This document shows positions 1 to 5,922 of a DNA stretch of 9,007 nucleotides, piece by piece. Origin of the DNA: Clostridiales bacterium (lineage in GTDB: Bacteria > Bacillota > Clostridia > Lachnospirales > WRAX01); NCBI GenBank assembly GCA_031271375.1, contig JAISVU010000347.1, positions 1 through 9,007 of the forward strand, in the 5' to 3' direction. Position 1 is the stretch's first letter. Each line of letters starts with the position of its first letter. A program made the position numbers and the translations under genes. Below the pieces are notes generated by a model. The model made no database searches, had not been told where the DNA came from, and worked only from the letters and a program-made list of their open reading frames with translations.

Positions 1-420
1 GAGGAAGCCGTTGATTTAATGAAAGCCATATCGGGGCTTAAAACTATAGTCTCCAACGTGAACCTGCCCAACGCAGGCCAGGCGGCGTTCATGCCCATAG
101 ACGGCATTGTGGAGACGAACTGCGTTTTTACGAAGGGCAGCGCGAGGCCGATGAACGCGTCGGTGTCGTCGCCTGCGCTCGCGGGGTTATTGCAGCGGGC
201 CTGCCAAAATATAGACGCGCTGTGGGAGGGTATCAAGGCCCGGGACATAAAGGCCATATACGCGGCGTTTGTCGCGGAGCCGCTGTGCGCGAATCTTACC
301 CTTCACGATTCCAAGTCATTGTTTATTGAAATGGTGAACAATACCAGGGAATGTCTGGAACCCTATTATGATTTAAGCAAGCTGGACGATATCTTGAACA
401 GTATCCCATACGGCATTTGA
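1..420 (+). CDS. Glycoside hydrolase family 4 enzyme, C-terminal part (5' end outside window)
   Basis: The frame is open from base 1 and stops with TGA at 418-420, so this is the last 139 residues of a protein that starts upstream; the ATG at 19 is an internal Met. The segment VNLPNAGQ, followed by GIVETNCVF and SARPMNAS, matches the C-terminal domain of GH4 glycosidases, where a 'NLPN.G.I.nLP..a.VEtna.f' pattern is typical. The later EPLCANLTLHDSKSLFIEM stretch fits the family's final helices. Known for GH4: these cytoplasmic enzymes cleave alpha- or beta-glycosides by an NAD+- and divalent-metal-dependent redox mechanism. The cofactor and metal sites lie in the missing N-terminal part, so substrate cannot be read here. 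LplD-like alpha-galacturonidase is one possibility, suggested only by the LplB/LplC-like neighbours; alpha-glucosidase and alpha-galactosidase are alternatives. The stop overlaps the next start by one base. Confidence 0.85.
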   Translation, partial: EEAVDLMKAISGLKTIVSNVNLPNAGQAAFMPIDGIVETNCVFTKGSARPMNASVSSPALAGLLQRACQNIDALWEGIKARDIKAIYAAFVAEPLCANLTLHDSKSLFIEMVNNTRECLEPYYDLSKLDDILNSIPYGI

Positions 421-1424
421 TGGAACCGCTGTTTTACTCGCTGGACGCGGTTCTGCCGCTGGTGTTGATGTGTGCCGCCGGTTACTTGCTGAAGCGCCTC
501 GGGGTAATTACCGAAGACTGGGCGACGATGGCGAACAAGCTGAATTTTCGCTGCTTCCTTCCGGTCTTGCTGTTTATCAATATCTACGAGGCCGAGGGCA
601 TAGGCGGGATAGACTGGGGGCTCGGGGGCTTCGTCTCGGCGGGTATTATGCTGGCTTTCGCGCTGGGCTGGGTTATCGTTAAGCTGTTTGTCCCGGACAG
701 GCGTCAGAAAGGCGTGGTGTGGCAGACGGCTTTCCGCTCAAACTTCACGCTGCTGGGAATGCCGCTGGCGCTGGCCCTGTATGGGACCACCGCAGGACAA
801 GCCGTGGCGTCGCTGTCCATCCTGGCGATACCGTTGTTTAATGTTCTGACGGTCACTGTGTTTCAGCTGTATAATGATAAACAAAAAAAGGATATAAAGA
901 AAAAAAGCCATTCTGAGACAGTTAAAAAAATAATCACCGGCGTCCTCAAAAACCCGTTGATTATAGGCATTGCGGCGGGCATTATCTCGCTAATAATACG
1001 CGGAATCTTTCAAGACGCGGGCATTGCCTTTCGCGTGAAGGATATTAAATTCCTGTATTCCGCGCTGTCTGGCCTAAGCCAGGTCGCGTCGCCGCTGGCG
1101 CTGGTGGCGCTGGGCGCTCAGTTCAGCTTCAAAGCCGCGAGGGGAATGCTTGTGCCGATTACGGCGGGCGTGCTGGCGCGTTTGGTAATCGTCCCGCTCT
1201 TGGTGCTGAGTATAGCCTTTATCTTCACCGGTTACAGAGGCCCAGCGTTCGCGGCGCTGGTGGCGCTCTTCGGCTCGTCGACCGCTGTAAGCGGGTCTGT
1301 AATGGCCGCAGAAATGGGCGGCGACAAGGTCTTGGCGGGGCAGCTATTGTTTTGGACCACTTGCCTTTCGGCGGTTACGATATTTATATTTGTGCTGTGT
1401 TTCAGGGTTCTAGGCGCATTATAA
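420..1424 (+). CDS. AEC family transporter (auxin efflux carrier / malate permease type)
   Basis: This is a 334-residue integral membrane protein with about ten hydrophobic helices in two halves, separated by a basic loop at about residues 152-170 (NDKQKKDIKKKS). Family signals are the FRSNFTLLGMPL motif around R106, KNPLIIGIAAGI at the start of the second half, and SPLALVALGAQF. The length is normal for AEC proteins, which move small organic anions across the cytoplasmic membrane; in bacteria malate is the best-known substrate. I place the start at ATG 420 because it overlaps the upstream TGA (TGATG), which suggests translational coupling. A TTG at 417 would add one residue. No clear Shine-Dalgarno precedes it. 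The role here is unknown; export or uptake of an acid tied to sugar breakdown is inference. Three runs of seven A lie in the loop-coding region. Confidence 0.88.
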   Translation: MEPLFYSLDAVLPLVLMCAAGYLLKRLGVITEDWATMANKLNFRCFLPVLLFINIYEAEGIGGIDWGLGGFVSAGIMLAFALGWVIVKLFVPDRRQKGVVWQTAFRSNFTLLGMPLALALYGTTAGQAVASLSILAIPLFNVLTVTVFQLYNDKQKKDIKKKSHSETVKKIITGVLKNPLIIGIAAGIISLIIRGIFQDAGIAFRVKDIKFLYSALSGLSQVASPLALVALGAQFSFKAARGMLVPITAGVLARLVIVPLLVLSIAFIFTGYRGPAFAALVALFGSSTAVSGSVMAAEMGGDKVLAGQLLFWTTCLSAVTIFIFVLCFRVLGAL

Positions 1425-1446
1425 CGTAGGGATTGGAGACGCACTA

Positions 1447-2280
1447 ATGAAGCTGGGTATAAGAGGACACGATATATTGGAAAAACCGTCCTGGGTCGGG
1501 ACATTGACAGTGGCGTTAAAATCGGCCGGGCTTGACACGGTGCAACTTGTGTGCTACAAATCGATAGACGACGTGGAATATAAAGCAAATGGCATATCGC
1601 GGGATATGGCCGCCTATCTTGGACAGATTTTGGAAGAATGCGAGATAAACGTGGCGCTGCTCGGCGCGTATTTCAACCCCGTCCACCCTGACGCCGCTAA
1701 GGCGGAGCTGGGCGTAACGGTTTTTAAGGAATATCTCAGCTTTGCAAAGGAATTGAACGCGCCATTGGTCGCCTCTGAAACGGGGTCATATAACGGCGAC
1801 AAGTGGATGTATCACCCAAGAAACCGCACACCGGAAGCCCTAGCGGCAGTGACGAGGACGTTTGGGGATTTATGCAGGTATGCCGGGGAATACGGCGTTT
1901 CCGTGGGTATTGAAGGGGCGGCGGGGCATGTCTGCCACAGCGTAAAGGCGCTGAAATCCGTCATAAACGACATCGGGGCGCAGAACCTCAAGGTCGTCTT
2001 TGACTACTATAATTTCATGGACAACGAAAATAAGGATTACGCTGCTATATTGAATGAGGGCCTATCAACCTTCGATAATATACATTGTTTCCATATTAAG
2101 GACTGCTCGCTGGACAGCGGTGCGCAGGTTCCGGTAGGCCAGGGGGATATTGATTTCCCCAAGATTCTGGGCATGATAAAGTCATACGACAAAAACGCGG
2201 CGCTGATCCTGGAAGGGACGGCGGCGAAGGACGCCAAGCAGGCGGGGGAGTTTATTAAAAGGGTATGGGATGGGGTATAA
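1447..2280 (+). CDS. Sugar phosphate isomerase/epimerase family TIM-barrel protein
   Basis: This 277-residue protein belongs to the xylose isomerase-like / AP endonuclease 2 TIM-barrel superfamily. Alternating beta strands and helices run along the whole length. Residues matching the usual metal-binding set are E156 (VGIEGAAG), D186 (VVFDYYNF), H216 (CFHIKDC) and E256 (LILEGT). VGQGDIDF at 230-237 is the typical loop just after the third ligand. Members isomerise or epimerise free sugars, keto-sugars, inositols or sugar acids using a divalent metal. The family assignment is strong, but the exact substrate cannot be told from sequence. GGAG at 1435-1438 sits 8 bases before the ATG, which supports this start. 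It lies 22 bases after the AEC gene and 32 bases before the ABC ATPase gene, so it probably processes a sugar delivered by this locus. Confidence 0.85.
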   Translation: MKLGIRGHDILEKPSWVGTLTVALKSAGLDTVQLVCYKSIDDVEYKANGISRDMAAYLGQILEECEINVALLGAYFNPVHPDAAKAELGVTVFKEYLSFAKELNAPLVASETGSYNGDKWMYHPRNRTPEALAAVTRTFGDLCRYAGEYGVSVGIEGAAGHVCHSVKALKSVINDIGAQNLKVVFDYYNFMDNENKDYAAILNEGLSTFDNIHCFHIKDCSLDSGAQVPVGQGDIDFPKILGMIKSYDKNAALILEGTAAKDAKQAGEFIKRVWDGV

Positions 2281-2312
2281 GGCGGTATATACATTCATAA
2301 GAGGCGGTCATT

Positions 2313-3359
2313 ATGGCGCAAATTGAATTAAGCGGAATACAGAAGGTCTACGATAACGGCTTCCACGCTGTGCACGACTTCAGCATGAGCATCGAAAAGG
2401 GCGAGTTTATTGTGCTTGTGGGGCCGTCAGGCTGCGGGAAGTCCACGACGCTGCGGATGATCGCGGGGCTGGAAGCGATTACCGAAGGGAAGCTATCTAT
2501 CGGCGGCATGGTGTCCAACCACCGTTCGCCCAGGGACAGGGGCGTCGCGATGGTGTTCCAGTCCTACGCGCTGTACCCGCATATGACAGTTTATGAAAAC
2601 ATGGGCTTTGGGTTGAGCTTAAAGGGCCTAGACGAGGATATCATAGAGGCTAGGGTTAAGAACATCGCCAGAATACTGGGCCTGGAACCGTATCTCGACC
2701 GCTTCCCCAGGGAACTTTCCGGCGGCCAGCGCCAACGCGTCGCCGTAGGAAGGGCCATAATAAGGAAGGTCGAGGTATTCCTGATGGACGAGCCTTTGTC
2801 TAACCTTGACGCGAAGCAGCGGGTAACGATGAGGGCGGAGATCGCGCAGATACATAACCGCGTAGGCGCGACGACGATCTACGTGACGCATGACCAAACC
2901 GAGGCTATGACCCTGGCCGACCGCATAGTGGTGATGAAGGACGGGTATGTTCAGCAGATAGGCACGCCTAAGGAGCTGTATTTTAAACCGGCTAACCGCT
3001 TTGTCGCCGGGTTCATTGGCGAGCCGCCTATGAACTTTATCGAGGGCGGGGTTGATTTGGGCGGTAAGCCCGGGGTTCTGGGCTTCCGGCCCGAGAATGT
3101 ACTGGTTCTGCCCCCCGGTCAAAGCGGGGACGAGCGCGTGAAGCAATCGGGCGGCTTCGCCTTCAGCGCCGAGATCGAGTTGACCGAAATACTGGGAGAC
3201 AGCGTTAATCTATATATGAGCTTTAACGGCAACGATATAATTGTAAAATTGGATATAATCGATCCTCCCGAAATGGGAGAGACCCGCGGTTTCTTCGTGC
3301 CGAAAGAACACCTCTACCGGTTTGACGCTGAAAGCGGCGCGGCGCGTTACGGCGGCTGA
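2313..3359 (+). CDS. ABC transporter ATP-binding protein, MsmX/UgpC/MalK type
   Basis: This 348-residue ATPase powers a carbohydrate (CUT1) importer. All nucleotide-binding motifs are intact: Walker A GPSGCGKST (37-45), Q-loop Q83, signature LSGGQ (135-139), Walker B VFLMDE (155-160), D-loop SNLD (163-166) and switch H193 in VTHDQTEA. The C-terminal third (about 235-348) is the OB/TOBE regulatory domain, with the GFRPE motif at 257-261. It would work at the inner face of the membrane as a dimer docking on the EAA loops of the two permeases encoded just downstream. AAGAGG at 2299-2304, 8 bases before the ATG, fixes the start. The stop overlaps the next ATG by one base. LplBC-type importers often lack a local ATPase and share a general one, so a dedicated copy here is notable. 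It could also serve other importers. The gene symbol is left blank because msmX, msmK and ugpC cannot be separated by sequence alone. Confidence 0.95.
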   Translation: MAQIELSGIQKVYDNGFHAVHDFSMSIEKGEFIVLVGPSGCGKSTTLRMIAGLEAITEGKLSIGGMVSNHRSPRDRGVAMVFQSYALYPHMTVYENMGFGLSLKGLDEDIIEARVKNIARILGLEPYLDRFPRELSGGQRQRVAVGRAIIRKVEVFLMDEPLSNLDAKQRVTMRAEIAQIHNRVGATTIYVTHDQTEAMTLADRIVVMKDGYVQQIGTPKELYFKPANRFVAGFIGEPPMNFIEGGVDLGGKPGVLGFRPENVLVLPPGQSGDERVKQSGGFAFSAEIELTEILGDSVNLYMSFNGNDIIVKLDIIDPPEMGETRGFFVPKEHLYRFDAESGAARYGG

Positions 3360-3931
3360 TGAGCCTCAAGCGTTACAGGCTCCTGGACTGCGGGATTCTG
3401 CTTTTGATAATGGCCCTGCTGGAAGGGCTGATCGCCTTTGGGCGCGGGTTATACCCCGGTGAGGCATATATGCTCTCCACCGTCCTCCCGGTGACATTGA
3501 TCGTCATTATGCGCTGGGGTATGTGGGGTTTGATCCACGGTATAGTCGGCGGCGTGCTGTACGCGTTCTTATACGGCGGAGGCCGAGGCGCGGCGGTCTA
3601 TGGCCTGGGGAACCTGGGTATCTGCCTGGGCGCGGTGTTCCTGTTAAAGACGGGCAAAGAGAAGGTTCGCGGGGATGTGCTGTTTACAATAATCTACTGC
3701 GTGCTTGGGTGGCTCGGCACGGGGTTAGGTAAATCGATTAGCTCGATGATAGCAAGCGGTTACGGGTTTATGGATATGGCGAGGCTTCATTTAGCCGTCG
3801 AAGCCTTCAACGGCGCCGCGGCGATAATAATAGTATTAATAGCTCGGAAGCAGAACGGCGTTTTTGAGGATCAGCCCGCTTTCCTTGCCAGGACGGCGGA
3901 GGAAGAAAAGCGTAAAAAGGGAGAAGCGTAA
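3359..3931 (+). CDS. Unrecognised six-helix membrane protein, ECF S-component-like in architecture
   Basis: I do not recognise this 190-residue protein. Hydrophobic segments at about 9-27, 35-51, 56-72, 78-97, 106-123 and 145-163 suggest six membrane helices, followed by a charged cytoplasmic tail (EEEKRKKGEA). The size, the six helices and the RWGMWGLIHGIVGGVLYAF to YGLGNLGICLGAVFLL pattern resemble substrate-binding S components of ECF transporters. That is a resemblance by eye, not a proven homology. It starts at ATG 3359, overlapping the ATPase stop (TGATG) with no clear Shine-Dalgarno, so it is probably translationally coupled to the ATPase. It lies 1 base from the first permease gene, so it is embedded in the importer operon and is likely co-produced with it. 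Possible roles are an accessory subunit of the importer, a separate transporter using the same ATPase, or an unrelated membrane protein. Confidence 0.8.
   Translation: MSLKRYRLLDCGILLLIMALLEGLIAFGRGLYPGEAYMLSTVLPVTLIVIMRWGMWGLIHGIVGGVLYAFLYGGGRGAAVYGLGNLGICLGAVFLLKTGKEKVRGDVLFTIIYCVLGWLGTGLGKSISSMIASGYGFMDMARLHLAVEAFNGAAAIIIVLIARKQNGVFEDQPAFLARTAEEEKRKKGEA
3918..3923 (+). promoter_or_regulatory. Ribosome binding site that fixes the LplB-like start
   Basis: AGGGAG lies 9 bases before ATG 3933. The reading frame is open further upstream, to an ATG at 3864. That longer version would overlap the preceding gene by 68 bases and add a basic, non-family leader (PGRRRKKSVKREKR), so 3933 is the better start. 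Confidence 0.75.
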
Positions 3932-3932
3932 T

Positions 3933-4955
3933 ATGAGCAATCAGCCGATGGTTAAGCCGGAAGCTCTGAGGTTAAGCGACGACGCGGAAAAGCATTACTG
4001 GCGCAACGTCGGGTATAAGATAATCAAGGATTGGCGGCTTTATTTAATGCTGTTGCCGCTGTTATTGATATTCCTGCTATGGAGATACCTGCCGCTGTAT
4101 GAGCTGGTCGCGGCGTTCAAGATGAACGACGCCACGCAGACCGTGCTGAACCGCGATTTTGTCGGGTTCCACAATTTCCAGAGCCTGCTGTTCGGCGGCG
4201 ACGCCGCCGAGTTCTGGATGGCGTTTCGCAACACGTTCCTTCTCTCGTTTTACGGCCTGCTGTTCGGCTTCCCAATACCTATTATACTCGCCCTGTTCTT
4301 CTCGGAAATCCGCTCGAACGGATACCGCTCCGTCCTGCAGGTGGCCTCGTACCTCCCCCGGTTTGTCTCCACAGTCGTAATAACCACATTATGCCAAATG
4401 CTCCTGTCGGCGGGCAGCACGTTTTCCGAGCCGGGCATTCTGTCCCAGGCATTGTCGGCGATAGGGTTAATTTCGAAGGAAAGCGCCGAAGCGGGCCTGC
4501 TGTACTCGCCCCAGTTTTTCAGGGCCATCTATCAGGTATCCGGTATATGGGAGACGGCGGGCTACGGCTCCATTGTCTTCTTCGCCGCGATAATCGGCAT
4601 CTCCCCGGCCAGCTATGAGGCGGCGCGCATCGACGGGGCCTCGAAGATGTCGCAGATACGCCATGTTGTGCTGCCCAGCATCCTTTCCACAATAACGATA
4701 ATGCTGATCCTGCGCGTCGGGGAGCTGCTTACGATAGGCTATGAAAAGGTGCTGCTGCTGTATAACAATTATACCTATTCCGTCGCAGACGTGGTGTCAA
4801 CCTATGTTTTCCGGCGGGCAGGGATTCAGGTAGGAGGAAGCCCGAACCAAGCCGTAGGCTCGGCGGCGGACTTGATAAACGCCGTAACTTCAATGCTGCT
4901 GGTCGTCGGGGCGAACATGATAAGCCGGAAGGCTTCGGATACTTCGTTGTATTAA
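3933..4955 (+). CDS. Carbohydrate ABC transporter permease, LplB-like
   Basis: This 340-residue inner-membrane permease is one half of the translocation channel. The N-terminal pattern KDWRLYLMLLPLLLIFLLWRYLPLY (33-57, read in pieces) and the later QVASYLPRFVSTVVITTL segment are typical of the LplB subgroup of binding-protein-dependent permeases. The EAA loop, which contacts the ATPase, is YEAARIDGASKMSQIRHVVLP (starts Y228, with G235 and P248 conserved). About six helices are visible, near 36-56, 101-124, 140-160, 208-224, 250-264 and 312-330. It begins one base after the previous stop, and its own stop (4953-4955) overlaps the ribosome binding site of the next permease. It pairs with the product of 4967-5848. 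The known subgroup imports complex oligosaccharides, but the substrate cannot be deduced. Confidence 0.93.
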   Translation: MSNQPMVKPEALRLSDDAEKHYWRNVGYKIIKDWRLYLMLLPLLLIFLLWRYLPLYELVAAFKMNDATQTVLNRDFVGFHNFQSLLFGGDAAEFWMAFRNTFLLSFYGLLFGFPIPIILALFFSEIRSNGYRSVLQVASYLPRFVSTVVITTLCQMLLSAGSTFSEPGILSQALSAIGLISKESAEAGLLYSPQFFRAIYQVSGIWETAGYGSIVFFAAIIGISPASYEAARIDGASKMSQIRHVVLPSILSTITIMLILRVGELLTIGYEKVLLLYNNYTYSVADVVSTYVFRRAGIQVGGSPNQAVGSAADLINAVTSMLLVVGANMISRKASDTSLY

Positions 4956-4966
4956 GGGGTTAAGTT

Positions 4967-5848
4967 ATGAAACGGTTAGACATATCGGAAGTCATTTTCA
5001 GGGTTTTGGCCTACACGCTGCTGACTATCTTCGCGCTGTTCTGCCTGTACCCCTTCGTTTACGCGATATCGGCGTCACTCAGCGGCAGGGCGGCGTATTA
5101 TACGGGCGATGTGGTGCTGCTGCCGGTTGAGGCGCAGTTCGAGGCCTTCAAGACGGTTATGTTAAGCAAGCGTTTCTGGATCAGCTACGCGAACACGCTG
5201 TTTATGACCTTCTACGGAACGATATGGGCGCTGGGCACGTCGATCCTGGGCGCTTACGCGCTGTCTAAGAAGCGGCTCGCGTTCCAAAGGGGTTTTAACT
5301 TCTTCCTTGTGTTCACATTATGGTTTACGGCGGGGCTTGTGCCGCAATTCCTAAACTACCGCACGACGCAAACCGTAATGACCTCGATGGGCATAATGGA
5401 CGACAAATGGCTCGTGGTTATCGCTATGGGCATGGCGGCGTTCAATGTGGTGCTTTTACGGAACGCCTTCGAAAGCGTGCCATATGAAATTGAGGAGGCC
5501 GCGACGGTTGACGGCGCGAAGGAGACGCAGCTCCTTACGAGGGTTTATATCCCGATGTCCAAAGCCGCGATAGCCACGGTGGGGCTGTTTTTCGCGATAA
5601 GCCGCTGGAACGGTTATTTCTGGGCGCGCACAATGATAAGGAACCGCAACGAATGGCCGTTGCAGGTGTATATACGCGACATGATGGAGGACATTTTAAG
5701 CCAGGAAATACCTTCGGAAATGGCATACGCGCCTAACTCGCTGGTATACGCGATGATTGTGTGCGCTATTATTCCGGTAATCATCATCTACCCTTATATA
5801 CAGAAATACTTTGCCAAAGGCGTGAATGTCGGCGGCGTTAAAGAATAA
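4967..5848 (+). CDS. Carbohydrate ABC transporter permease, LplC/YtcP-like
   Basis: This is the second channel subunit, 293 residues, of the normal length for the COG0395-type permeases. Key signs are the N-terminal CLYPFVYAISASLS, the LWFTAGLVPQFLN segment (118-130), the EAA loop EEAATVDGAKETQLLTRVYIP (176-196, with G183), and the C-terminal YPYIQKYFAKGVNVGGVKE, which closely matches the usual 'YPFlQKYFvKGvm.GsvKg' ending of LplC/YtcP proteins. Six membrane helices are evident. AAGGGG at 4954-4959 precedes the ATG by 7 bases and overlaps the stop of the upstream permease, so the two are probably made in step. It forms the heterodimeric channel with the LplB-like protein and is driven by the ATPase at 2313. 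Confidence 0.94.
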   Translation: MKRLDISEVIFRVLAYTLLTIFALFCLYPFVYAISASLSGRAAYYTGDVVLLPVEAQFEAFKTVMLSKRFWISYANTLFMTFYGTIWALGTSILGAYALSKKRLAFQRGFNFFLVFTLWFTAGLVPQFLNYRTTQTVMTSMGIMDDKWLVVIAMGMAAFNVVLLRNAFESVPYEIEEAATVDGAKETQLLTRVYIPMSKAAIATVGLFFAISRWNGYFWARTMIRNRNEWPLQVYIRDMMEDILSQEIPSEMAYAPNSLVYAMIVCAIIPVIIIYPYIQKYFAKGVNVGGVKE

Positions 5849-5875
5849 TTTCAATTTAAGCTATTATTTAACACG

Positions 5876-5900
5876 GTTATAACCCTCGAAAGGGTATAAC
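5876..5900 (+). promoter_or_regulatory. Stem-loop between permease and binding-protein genes
   Basis: GTTAT (5876-5880) pairs with ATAAC (5896-5900), and ACCCT (5882-5886) pairs with AGGGT (5891-5895). A single bulged A sits at 5881 and the loop is CGAA. The result is a 10-bp stem located 8 bases before the binding-protein ribosome binding site. No T-tract follows, so it is not an intrinsic terminator. Known in other importer operons: stem-loops in this position can protect or process mRNA so that the binding protein is made in excess. That role is inference here. Confidence 0.5.
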
Positions 5901-5908
5901 ATATTAAA

Positions 5909-5915
5909 AAGGAGG
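5909..5915 (+). promoter_or_regulatory. Strong ribosome binding site of the solute-binding lipoprotein
   Basis: AAGGAGG sits 7 bases before ATG 5923 and is the closest match to the consensus in the window. This agrees with a need for high output of the binding protein relative to the membrane subunits. Confidence 0.85.
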
Positions 5916-5922
5916 TAGTTAA

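Noticed and set aside
1425..1446. Promoter or terminator between the AEC and isomerase genes
   Set aside because: The gap is 22 bases and holds only a ribosome binding site; no stem-loop or -35/-10 pair fits.
2280..2308. AGGCGGT direct repeat (2280-2286 and 2302-2308) before the ATPase gene, as a possible operator
   Set aside because: Only 7 bases long, the second copy overlaps the ribosome binding site, and no promoter is visible; likely chance.
2628..3146. 172-codon open frame on the - strand inside the ABC ATPase gene
   Set aside because: It is antisense to intact Walker B and H-loop coding sequence and has no motif of its own.
3864..3932. 23-residue N-terminal extension of the LplB-like permease
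   Set aside because: It overlaps the previous gene almost throughout and is not typical of the family; AGGGAG before ATG 3933 supports the shorter form.
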